Assembly (NCBI RefSeq): GCF_018861005.1 | Contig: NZ_JAHKQL010000004.1 | Location: forward strand, 429,459 to 493,458 | Direction of reading: 5' to 3' | Source: Polaribacter vadi | GTDB lineage: Bacteria; Bacteroidota; Bacteroidia; Flavobacteriales; Flavobacteriaceae | Length of the DNA stretch: 64,000 nucleotides | Shown here: piece after piece, positions 54,891 to 62,805 of the stretch | Layout: each line of letters starts with the position of its first letter | How positions within the stretch are numbered: the first letter of the stretch is position 1 | The notes under the pieces: model-generated | Seen by the model: only the letters and a program-made list of their open reading frames with translations | Databases searched by the model: none | What the model was told of the DNA's origin: nothing | Translations under genes and position numbers: made by a program

Positions 54891-55583
54891 ATGAAATATA
54901 TTTTATTAATCAGTATACTATTAACCATGGGTTGCTCTAGTAAAACCCAATCAAAAAGAATCTCGACAACATTGGAGAATCAAGAAAATTTGATTGCAGT
55001 TCTCGATACAATTTGGAAAACTGAACAGCGACCAATCACCTTAAGAGATTCACTTATGAAAATATATGGAGCTGAATCAGATATAGTTAAGGAACAACAA
55101 GCAATCTATAAGAAAAATCATATTTTCAATGAAAGAAAAGTTAAAAATATTCTAGATAAATATGGATGGCCTACGAAAGAAATAGCAGGTGAACAAGGAA
55201 ATTGGACGATATGCAATGTCATTCAACATGCAGATAATGAAATTAGAATACAATACCTTCCCATGATGAGGCAAGCTGTAAAGGATAAAAAACTAGAGCC
55301 ACGTTTTTTGGTGAGAGCAGAAGATAGAATTGCAACTGAAAAAGGAGATTTACAAATTTATGGAGGGCAAATGAAATACTACCCAGCAACTAAAAGTTTT
55401 AATCTGTGGCCAGTATTTGAACCAGAAAATATAGATAAAAGACGAACTGCAATTGGATTGGATTCAATAGCCATATTTCTGAAAAATCGATTTGATTTTG
55501 ATTGGAATCTCGAAGAACAAATAAAACGAACTGAAGCATTTAAAAAAAACAAAATAATAAAAATTAAAAACGATAAGCTGTAA
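54891..55583 (+). CDS. DUF6624-type lipoprotein
   Basis: 230 residues; a lipoprotein signal ends at TMGC (Cys15). The body has the DUF6624 pattern: VKNILDKYGWPTKE, then NVIQHADNEIRIQYLPMMRQAV and RFLVRAEDRIATEKGDLQIYGGQM. No activity is established. A truncated and frameshifted relative lies at 59865-60126. The gene is 28 bp ahead of a small barrel gene; both may be one unit. Confidence 0.82.
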   Translation: MKYILLISILLTMGCSSKTQSKRISTTLENQENLIAVLDTIWKTEQRPITLRDSLMKIYGAESDIVKEQQAIYKKNHIFNERKVKNILDKYGWPTKEIAGEQGNWTICNVIQHADNEIRIQYLPMMRQAVKDKKLEPRFLVRAEDRIATEKGDLQIYGGQMKYYPATKSFNLWPVFEPENIDKRRTAIGLDSIAIFLKNRFDFDWNLEEQIKRTEAFKKNKIIKIKNDKL

Positions 55584-55610
55584 TTATAATTATCAAAAAA
55601 AAACATAATC

Positions 55611-56180
55611 ATGAAAAAAAATTTAATCACATTGACTTTGTGCGCATTAACTTTAATCGCCAAATCTCAAAATACAAGTGTAGAAAAATCTACATTCGGG
55701 TTACAAACTGGAGTTTTAGGAATCTGGGCATACAATGAAACAAAACTATCAAACACCATAGCTCTAAGAACAGAAATTGGTTTTGATTTTGGTATATGGG
55801 AAACTACTTATTATGATGATTATGATTCTCCTTTTCTACAAACACCTGTTATCGTTTTAGAACCAAGATTCTATTACAACCTCAAAAAACGCTCAGAGAA
55901 CTTAAAAAGAATTGATGGAAATAGTGGCAATTTTATTGCCTTAAAAATGGGGTATCATCCAGATTGGTTTGTCTTATTCAATAAAGACAATGCACCTGTA
56001 GTAAGTGATTTTTCCATTATACCCACTTGGGGAATTAGAAGAAATTTAGGCAAACATTTTAATTATGAAGCTGGTCTTGGAGCAGGATTTAGTTACACAT
56101 TTGCTAAACGCGCTGGTTATGTAAATAACAAAAGTGAAATGGAATTAAATATGCACTTACGAATAGGATATAGGTTTTAG
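55611..56180 (+). CDS. Small outer-membrane barrel protein
   Basis: 189 residues with a signal peptide (about 1-19, ending AKSQ). The strands NTIALRTEIGFDFGIW, PRFYYNLKKRSEN and the end MELNMHLRIGYRF suggest a small barrel. No family can be named with confidence. It lies 28 bp after the DUF6624 gene and 47 bp before a vestigial start resembling the alpha/beta hydrolase gene. Confidence 0.72.
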   Translation: MKKNLITLTLCALTLIAKSQNTSVEKSTFGLQTGVLGIWAYNETKLSNTIALRTEIGFDFGIWETTYYDDYDSPFLQTPVIVLEPRFYYNLKKRSENLKRIDGNSGNFIALKMGYHPDWFVLFNKDNAPVVSDFSIIPTWGIRRNLGKHFNYEAGLGAGFSYTFAKRAGYVNNKSEMELNMHLRIGYRF

Positions 56181-56226
56181 TATAAATAAAAATCTAGCAT
56201 AATCATTCATTATAATTTTCAGTTAT

Positions 56227-56286
56227 ATGTTTTTCAAATCTAAAGTGGAAAAGGAAAACTATTTATATTCTGTAACAATCAGTTAA
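56227..56286 (+). pseudogene. Vestigial 5' fragment resembling the alpha/beta hydrolase gene
   Basis: A short reading frame beginning MFFKSK and stopping after 19 codons. The 17 bases from TATATG through CAAATC equal the bases around the start of the gene at 57928, and the next 25 bases remain similar (K-E-K positions kept). It may be the remnant of a duplicated start region. It is too short to be sure; chance similarity in A/T-rich DNA is the alternative. Confidence 0.4.
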
Positions 56287-56348
56287 ACTATTCGTTAAAA
56301 AGTTCTAATCGTCAATCAAAAAAAAACAAAACAACAACTTATTTCTAA

Positions 56349-57782
56349 ATGAAAATATTAAAACGTCTTTTAAAAATTATTTTCGCTCTCATTGGTGTAC
56401 TTGTGTTAATTGGAATCATTACACTTTGGGTTGATTCATCAAGAACAAATTATCTTGATATTGATAAGGATGAAGCAACATTCAATAACTCTTACGTAAT
56501 TACAAATATCAATATAATTCCAATGAACAAAGACACTGTTTTAGTTGATAAAATGGTGTATATAAAAGAAGGGATTATTGAAAAGATTGCTGACAATATT
56601 CAGGTTAATGGAATTCAAATTTTTGATGGAGAAAATAGATTTCTAACCCCAGGACTTATAGATATGCATGTACATGTTTGGGATAGATATGAATTGGGAT
56701 TATACTTATCTAATGGTGTAACTGCAATTAGAAATCTTTGGGGAATGCCTATGCATTTAAGAATTAAAGAAGATGTAATTGAAGAAAATATTTTTTCTCC
56801 AACGTTTTTTACGACTGGACCAAAATTAACAGGATCAGAATTTATAGGTGATGATAATTTAAATCTAATGAATGCGAGTGAAGCAAAAGTTAAGGTAATT
56901 TCACATAAAGAAAGAGGTTATAATTTCATTAAAACCTATTATGGATTGGATAAAGAAATATTTGACGCTGTGATTGAACAAGCCAAAATTTCTAAAATTG
57001 ACATTGTTGCTCATCCTTCTCAAAAAGTACCATTTTCATATCATTTGAATCCACAAATCAAATCTATTGAACATGCTGAAGAAATTGTACAACAACCTTT
57101 AGAGTTTGATTTAGATACCATTAAACTACAATTGATAATTGATTCCATTTCGCAGTCTAAACACACGAGTTATAGTCCTACACTTACTGTATTCAACAAT
57201 ATCTACCAAATGATGAAGAATGATGGTATTTTAGATTCAGAATCACTAGAGTATATGAATCCACTCATTAAAAAAACGGACAGTAAAAAACAGTTTGAAC
57301 GTTGGTTTAATTCCAAGCAAGAAAATCCATCTACAGTTGAGCGAATAAAAAAACAACATGATTTTCATATGACCATTGTTAAAAAGCTACACGAAGCAGG
57401 TGTGCCTATTATTTGTGGAACTGATGGTGGTATTGGAGTTACGCTTCCAGGTTTTTCAATTCATCAAGAATTGGCTTTTTATAAAGATGCTGGTCTATCT
57501 AACTATGAAGTTTTGAAAACAGCTACTGTAAACGCATCTAAAACGCATTCAATTATGAATCAACTTGGTACTATTGAAGAAGGTAAGATTGCTAATTTAT
57601 TAGTAGTAGATGAAAATCCACTTGTTAATTTGTCTTCACTTAAAAATCCAACCTATGTTTTTGTTAAAGGCCGAAAATTAGACAGAGAAACTTTAGATTC
57701 TTTTAATGAAAAAGCAAAAAACAGAAAGAATCTAATAGCAACTGCTCTTAGGTACTTGGAAAACTTAATCATAGAAAAATAA
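56349..57782 (+). CDS. Membrane-anchored amidohydrolase
   Basis: 477 residues: one N-terminal membrane segment (about 8-30), then an amidohydrolase-superfamily barrel. Metal-site motifs are MHVHVW (His107, His109), a lysine in NFIKTYYG near 196, DIVAHPS and KSIEHAEE with the two histidines, and ICGTDGG with the final Asp near 357. The closing GKIANLLVVDENPLVNLSSLKNP is the composite-domain ending of imidazolonepropionase/prolidase-like members. It should face the periplasm and hydrolyse an amide or cyclic imide; the substrate is not clear. Confidence 0.88.
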   Translation: MKILKRLLKIIFALIGVLVLIGIITLWVDSSRTNYLDIDKDEATFNNSYVITNINIIPMNKDTVLVDKMVYIKEGIIEKIADNIQVNGIQIFDGENRFLTPGLIDMHVHVWDRYELGLYLSNGVTAIRNLWGMPMHLRIKEDVIEENIFSPTFFTTGPKLTGSEFIGDDNLNLMNASEAKVKVISHKERGYNFIKTYYGLDKEIFDAVIEQAKISKIDIVAHPSQKVPFSYHLNPQIKSIEHAEEIVQQPLEFDLDTIKLQLIIDSISQSKHTSYSPTLTVFNNIYQMMKNDGILDSESLEYMNPLIKKTDSKKQFERWFNSKQENPSTVERIKKQHDFHMTIVKKLHEAGVPIICGTDGGIGVTLPGFSIHQELAFYKDAGLSNYEVLKTATVNASKTHSIMNQLGTIEEGKIANLLVVDENPLVNLSSLKNPTYVFVKGRKLDRETLDSFNEKAKNRKNLIATALRYLENLIIEK

Positions 57783-57927
57783 AACATTTCCAAAAATATA
57801 TAAAATCAGAAATATTAATTAATAGAATAGTTTTAATATGAATCATCTGTTGCAAAACAATAATCTTTCATCATAAAATTCTAGTAGACATTAATAGAGA
57901 TCATCAATCAAAAAAAAAGAACACTAT

Positions 57928-58773
57928 ATGTTTTTCAAATCAAAAGAAGGAAAAGAAAAAATATTAAATCTATACAATCAAAAATTACAAGAACTGAATA
58001 TTGAGTATTCTGAAAAAATTGTAGAAACAAAGTTTGGTGTTACAAATGTTATTATTTCTGGTGATAAAAATAACCTACCTTTATTACTGATACATGGCAC
58101 AGGAGGTTGTGCACCTTTAATTTTAGAATCATTCCCAAATTTAGCGTCAAAATATTGTGTGTATGCTATTGATGTTTTAGCACAACCTAATAAAAGTGCA
58201 GAAAATAGATTAGAAATGAAAACGCTAGATTATGGTAAATGGTTGATAGAAATAACTGAGATACTACAGTTAAAAGAGGTTACATTGGTTGGTTTTTCTT
58301 TTGGCGGTTTTATCTCTTTAAAAGCTTTAGAATTTAACCAATTACCAATAAAAAAGGCATACTTAATTGCACCTGTATATATTGTAAATGGCAATCCGCT
58401 TTTAGGTTTATTTAAAATGTTTATTCCATTAAAGAAGTTTATAAAAACAAATAATGAAACTTATTTAAAAAAAGTAATAAAAGTTCTTTTTAGTGATGCT
58501 GATGATTTTGCTCTTCAATTTATGGGAACAACTTTTCAAAATTGTAATATGGATTTTTCTCCTTTACCAGTTATTTCCAAACAATCTGCCAACAATATAA
58601 AAACGCCGTTAACTATTGTAGCTGCTGAAAAAGATATCCTATTTCCTGGAAAAAAAATGATAAAAAGAGCCAAACGAATTTTCTCATCATTAGATGAAAT
58701 AGTTTTACTAGAAGGTTCTAAACATGTACCAAGTACTAGAAATTTTAAAATAATTGAAGACTTAATTTTATAA
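57928..58773 (+). CDS. Alpha/beta hydrolase
   Basis: 281 residues, cytosolic, with the canonical fold. The oxyanion segment is LLLIHGTGGC, the nucleophile elbow VGFSFGGF gives Ser124, AAEKDILFP gives Asp236, and SKHVPS gives His266, a complete triad in the right order. The likely reaction is ester or lactone hydrolysis of a small molecule. It lies 145 bp after the amidohydrolase gene; the leaders of the two genes share an ATCAATCAAAAAAAAA stretch. Confidence 0.88.
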   Translation: MFFKSKEGKEKILNLYNQKLQELNIEYSEKIVETKFGVTNVIISGDKNNLPLLLIHGTGGCAPLILESFPNLASKYCVYAIDVLAQPNKSAENRLEMKTLDYGKWLIEITEILQLKEVTLVGFSFGGFISLKALEFNQLPIKKAYLIAPVYIVNGNPLLGLFKMFIPLKKFIKTNNETYLKKVIKVLFSDADDFALQFMGTTFQNCNMDFSPLPVISKQSANNIKTPLTIVAAEKDILFPGKKMIKRAKRIFSSLDEIVLLEGSKHVPSTRNFKIIEDLIL

Positions 58774-58880
58774 TTAAACTGTTTCGGAAATTTCTATATC
58801 AGCATAACAAGAATTAAATACTGATTGCAATTAAAATTCAGATAATTTATACGTTTTCAAAATCAAATTAAAATAATCAA

Positions 58881-59852
58881 ATGACAGAATCAGATAAAAA
58901 CAAAAAATTAACACTTACCAATTATGCTAAACTTTGTTTCTTAAAAAATAGTGTTCAAAATCTAAATAATGTAATAATAGTAACACTCATTTTCACAATA
59001 TTTCTAAGTGCCTGTTACACAAAAACAAGTAAAGATTCATTAAATAAAGAAGCAGCTTATTTAGGACAAAAGCCACCAGGTTTAACACCAATTCCATTTG
59101 CTCCAGGTCTTGTATCTACAGATTTGTATGAAGTCAATAGTGCATTTACCCCAGATATGAAGGCGTTTTATTTTATAAGAAGAGGAGAAGAAAATAAAAA
59201 ATCAGCTTTTTATGAATACAAATACAATGAAGAAAATAAAAAATGGGAAAAATCTCAAATAGCATCTCCATGGATAGGAAGGCCAGTAATAGCTCCAGAT
59301 GGACAAACCATGCATTTAGGAGATGGTTATCTAAAAAGAACAGAAGCTGGATGGTCAGAATTACAAAAACTAGCACCTCCTACTGTAAGTAATGATTCTA
59401 TGTATATTATGAGACTTTCATCTTCTGCAAATGGCACCTATTATTTTGACACCTATAAGGAGAATGATCCAACGTTTCCAATTCGCTTTTCACGTTTGAT
59501 AGATGGAAAGCATGAAGAACCTATAGCTTTGCCCAAAGCAATAAACACAGGAACTTTTTTAAGCCATCCATTTATAGCTCCAGATGAATCGTACTTATTA
59601 TTTGATGCTAAAAAAGAAGATGGTTTTGGTGAATCTGATATTTACATCAGTTTTAAACAAAATGATGGTACTTGGGGTAATGCAATTAATCTGGGTGATA
59701 AAATAAACACCAAAGCCTGGGAAGCCTCTGCAAGTATAACACCTGATGGTAAATACCTTTTCTTTAGTAGAAATGTAGGTTCAGATGATTTTGAAAATGT
59801 AGATGTTTTTTGGGTAGATGCTCAAATCATTGAATCATTAATGCAATTATAA
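58881..59852 (+). CDS. PD40/TolB-type beta-propeller lipoprotein
   Basis: 323 residues. The first 33 residues are polar, then a lipoprotein signal ends at LSAC (Cys47), an unusually late lipobox; no later ATG fits well. PD40-type blades repeat SAFTPDMKAFYF, PVIAPDGQTMHL, PFIAPDESYLLFDA and ASITPDGKYLFFSRN, with the GESDIYIS segment typical of these propellers. It should be a surface or periplasmic binding protein. Function is not known. Confidence 0.82.
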   Translation: MTESDKNKKLTLTNYAKLCFLKNSVQNLNNVIIVTLIFTIFLSACYTKTSKDSLNKEAAYLGQKPPGLTPIPFAPGLVSTDLYEVNSAFTPDMKAFYFIRRGEENKKSAFYEYKYNEENKKWEKSQIASPWIGRPVIAPDGQTMHLGDGYLKRTEAGWSELQKLAPPTVSNDSMYIMRLSSSANGTYYFDTYKENDPTFPIRFSRLIDGKHEEPIALPKAINTGTFLSHPFIAPDESYLLFDAKKEDGFGESDIYISFKQNDGTWGNAINLGDKINTKAWEASASITPDGKYLFFSRNVGSDDFENVDVFWVDAQIIESLMQL

Positions 59853-59864
59853 ATTATAAATAAA

Positions 59865-60126
59865 ATAAATATATTTACTCAGTTTTCTAATTATGATGAG
59901 TTGCTCTAATAAGACCAATTCAAAAAAATTATCTCTACTAAACAGCATCAAAAAAATCTAATTGCTATTCTGTATACCATTTGGGCAACTGAGCAGAATC
60001 CTATTAGAACAAGAGACTCATTAATTGCTATTTATGGAGTTGATCATAAGTTAGTAAAACAGAAACAATTAATTATTGAAAAGAATCACGTAATTAATGA
60101 AAAAAAAGTAAAAACTTTAAAAATCG
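59865..60126 (+). pseudogene. Degenerate partial copy of the DUF6624 lipoprotein gene
   Basis: DNA and translation follow the gene at 54891 from its start region to about codon 85. The original start codon reads ATA, and the SCSNKTNSKK part remains in one frame. A one-base deletion near 59940 then shifts the frame, and the shifted frame continues NLIAILYTIWATEQNPIRTRDS and ends near NEKKVKTL. The rest of the protein is missing. It lies directly ahead of the LytS promoter boxes. Confidence 0.85.
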
Positions 60127-60181
60127 TTTTCCTAATTCAATATTTTAAAATGAAATTAATTGCGTTTAACACAAAATAGTA

Positions 60182-60227
60182 GCGTTCATGTACTTCTTTT
60201 TTCTATATTAATGGAATATACGTTCCT
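60182..60227 (+). promoter_or_regulatory. CGTTC boxes ahead of the LytS-type kinase gene
   Basis: GCGTTCAT (60182-60189, continuing GTAC) and ACGTTCCT (60220-60227) lie 38 bp apart, 12-57 bp before the kinase start at 60239. The same two boxes occur at 62056 and 62076. LytTR regulators typically bind direct repeats of this kind, so autoregulation by the encoded regulator is likely. Confidence 0.6.
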
Positions 60228-60238
60228 TTGCTATTCAT

Positions 60239-61324
60239 ATGGGTTCACATCTAAAGAATAAAATATCAAAATCTCGTTTGTACTGGCTATGTCAATTGAT
60301 AGGCTGGTGTTTAGTTTCTATTTATTGGGCGTATACAGTGTATACTAGAGATAATTATAGTGTTTTTTACACATTTGTAAATTATACTTTAGATGTTGCA
60401 ATCGGAATTTTCTTGACTCATATATATAGACTGTTTGCTATAAGAGCGAATTGGAGTCTATTACCAATTAAAAAATTGGTAATTCGTGTAATTCCTAGCA
60501 TACTTTTATTAGCTTTTCTCTATGTGCTTTTAAACAATTTAAAATGGTACACTTACTGGACTTTAATAGCAAGTGAGGATAAGAATTTATTTGAAGCTAT
60601 TATTTATTGGGATCCAATATTGCTTGCTGGATTACGATTAATGTCAATCTGGATTTTAGCGTATCATTTGTATCATTATTATCAAAAAGAAGTGGTTACA
60701 GCAAGAGAGAATGCTCAACTTTCTTTAATTGCCAAGCAAGCACAGTTAGACAATTTATCAGCACAATTAAATCCACATTTTTTATTCAATTCCTTAAATT
60801 CTATTAAATCTTTGGTAATTGAAAATCCTGATACAGCAAGAAGAGCAATTGATTTATTATCAGATTTATTACGCTCATCATTATATGAAAAAGATAAAGA
60901 TTTAATACCTATTAAAAATGAACTTTCGCTGGTTTATGATTATATCGAATTAGAAAAGATGCGTTTTGAAGAACGTCTAAAATTAAAAACCAATATTGAT
61001 GAAGGATTAATTAATTATAAAATCCCGACGTTAAGTATTCAGTTATTGATAGAAAACGCCATTAAACATGGCATCGATTTAAAAGTTGGTGGTGGCGTTG
61101 TATTCTTAAAAATCAAAAAGAATAATAGCAATATTCATATTTTAGTTGAAAACCCAGGAGTAATTAATCAAAATAAAAATATTGGTTTAGGGTTAGAAAA
61201 CTTAAAAAAACGTCTAGAAATTCAATATAAAAATAAGGCAAGTTTTAGTTTAACCGAGAATGAAAATGACAATGTCTGCGCTGAAATAATAATTCCTATG
61301 CATATAGACGATGAAAAGATTTAA
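60239..61324 (+). CDS. LytS/YehU-type sensor histidine kinase
   Basis: 361 residues. Four membrane segments (about 15-35, 45-63, 80-100 and 125-147) precede a coiled segment and a His_kinase domain (PF06580 type) with the phospho-acceptor His180 in QLNPHFLFNSLNSIKSL. The ATPase part has LIENAIKHG and GLGLENLKKRLEIQY. It has no extra sensory domain, so it probably senses within the membrane. It overlaps the response regulator gene by 14 bp, so translation is coupled. Confidence 0.95.
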   Translation: MGSHLKNKISKSRLYWLCQLIGWCLVSIYWAYTVYTRDNYSVFYTFVNYTLDVAIGIFLTHIYRLFAIRANWSLLPIKKLVIRVIPSILLLAFLYVLLNNLKWYTYWTLIASEDKNLFEAIIYWDPILLAGLRLMSIWILAYHLYHYYQKEVVTARENAQLSLIAKQAQLDNLSAQLNPHFLFNSLNSIKSLVIENPDTARRAIDLLSDLLRSSLYEKDKDLIPIKNELSLVYDYIELEKMRFEERLKLKTNIDEGLINYKIPTLSIQLLIENAIKHGIDLKVGGGVVFLKIKKNNSNIHILVENPGVINQNKNIGLGLENLKKRLEIQYKNKASFSLTENENDNVCAEIIIPMHIDDEKI

Positions 61325-62033
61325 AACCATAATTATTGATGATGAACGTTTAGCTAGAGAAGAAGTAAAACGCGCATTACAAAAACATCCTGAATTTGAA
61401 ATTATAGGAGAAGCAAGTCACGTAGATGAGGCAATAGCTGTAATTGAAGAATTAAAACCAGAACTATTATTTTTAGATATTCACATGCCTGGAAAATCTG
61501 GATTTGATTTATTAGAAGAATTAACCAATGTACCAGACGTGGTTTTTACAACTGCATACGATCAATATGCTGTAAAAGCTTTTGAGATGAATGCATTAGA
61601 TTATTTGGTAAAACCTTTAAGAGACGAACGCTTTTCTAAAACCATTGAGAAGGTAAAAATAGAATTGTCTAAAAGGGTAAAATTAGAGCCTATAACCTTA
61701 CCAATGCATCAAAAAATTTTTATAAAAGATGGTGAAAAATGTCATTTTATTCCGTTAACAGATATTCATTTTATTGAATCTTTAGAAAATTATGCACGTT
61801 TGTATTTTGGTTCTGATAAAGCAATGATTAAACGTTCATTAAACCTATTGGCAGAAAAACTAGATCCTAAAGTCTTTTTTAGGGTGAATAGAAGTCAAAT
61901 GATAAACATACATTATATAAAAGAGATTCATCCGTACTTCAATAATAAATTACAAATTATATTAACTACAGGAGAAAAAGTAGAAGTCTCTAGTAGGCAA
62001 TCAGTTAGGTTTAAAAACTGGAATAGTTTATAA
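61311..62033 (+). CDS. LytTR-type response regulator
   Basis: 240 residues: a receiver domain (1-120) with Asp10 and Asp11, phospho-acceptor Asp56 in LLFLDIHMPG, a Thr in VVFTTAYDQYA and Lys in DYLVKPL; then a LytTR DNA-binding domain (about 140-240, with IHFIESLENYARLYF and FFRVNRSQMINIHYIKEI). It is partnered with the kinase that overlaps its start. It should bind the CGTTC boxes ahead of its own operon and of the next gene. Confidence 0.95.
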   Translation: MKRFKTIIIDDERLAREEVKRALQKHPEFEIIGEASHVDEAIAVIEELKPELLFLDIHMPGKSGFDLLEELTNVPDVVFTTAYDQYAVKAFEMNALDYLVKPLRDERFSKTIEKVKIELSKRVKLEPITLPMHQKIFIKDGEKCHFIPLTDIHFIESLENYARLYFGSDKAMIKRSLNLLAEKLDPKVFFRVNRSQMINIHYIKEIHPYFNNKLQIILTTGEKVEVSSRQSVRFKNWNSL

Positions 62034-62055
62034 CAGAAAAATCGTTTAGTATTTA

Positions 62056-62083
62056 ACGTTCATTTACATTTATTTACGTTCCT
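62056..62083 (+). promoter_or_regulatory. Candidate LytTR direct repeat ahead of the hypothetical lipoprotein gene
   Basis: ACGTTCAT (62056-62063) followed by TTAC and ACGTTCCT (62076-62083) followed by GTAC are 20 bp apart, start to start, 68 bp before the start of the gene at 62151. The boxes match those ahead of the kinase gene and fit the tandem-repeat geometry of LytTR operators. Confidence 0.7.
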
Positions 62084-62150
62084 GTACTTTCCCTTTTATA
62101 ATGGTTACATACGCCTTTACTTTGTATTGTAATTAATTAAAAATCAAATT

Positions 62151-62765
62151 ATGAATTATTTTAAAGTAACAACACAAATATCCAAAATCATATATTTAAT
62201 TATGATTTCAATGATATTGTCTTGTAATCAAGACAAGTCTTTAGAAGCAAAACAGCCAACCCTAAAAGATTATTCCCTTGGAGAAAAATGGGTTTGGAAA
62301 TATAAAGGAGTAACAGATAAAGGAGAAGTGAGATCAGAGGGAGAAGACACAAGAAAAACAGTTAAAATGTCATATGGTTTAGGTATGACAATCGGAAAAG
62401 ATACTGTTCCTGTTTCAGAAATTGTGAAGCCAGAAGTAAGTAAAACACCAAGATATAAGTGGCCTTTAAAAGTTGGTGAAAAATGGAAATATGAAAAAAA
62501 CTGGACAAGTCAAGATGGTACTACAGGAAAACAAAGTCAAGATGTAGAAGTTCTCTCTTTTAAAGAAGAAACTGTAGCAGCTGGTACATTTATGGCGTAC
62601 ACCATACAATACAAAGGAACCGTTTCAAATTCTAGAGGATACAATGCACAAACGGATGAAGTTTGGTTATATGCTCCAGAAATAAAAAATTTTATAAAAA
62701 TGTCTCAAACTCAAGATGACTTTTTGTACAATGAAGAATTAATTCATTACTCAAATCCAAAATAG
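62151..62765 (+). CDS. Hypothetical lipoprotein, probable LytTR target
   Basis: 204 residues; a lipoprotein signal ends at ILSC (about Cys25). The body is beta-rich with repeated Trp-Lys pairs (LGEKWVWKYKG, RYKWPLKVGEKWKYEKNW) and the EETVAAGTFMAYTIQYKG segment near 140, a pattern seen in small proteins with two related halves. I do not recognise a named family. It starts just after the LytTR operator candidates and 40 bp before the hydrolase gene, so both are likely one induced unit. Confidence 0.72.
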   Translation: MNYFKVTTQISKIIYLIMISMILSCNQDKSLEAKQPTLKDYSLGEKWVWKYKGVTDKGEVRSEGEDTRKTVKMSYGLGMTIGKDTVPVSEIVKPEVSKTPRYKWPLKVGEKWKYEKNWTSQDGTTGKQSQDVEVLSFKEETVAAGTFMAYTIQYKGTVSNSRGYNAQTDEVWLYAPEIKNFIKMSQTQDDFLYNEELIHYSNPK

Positions 62766-62805
62766 AAAATATCATCGTTTTTATCAATTTTTCAAGTCAA
62801 AAAAA

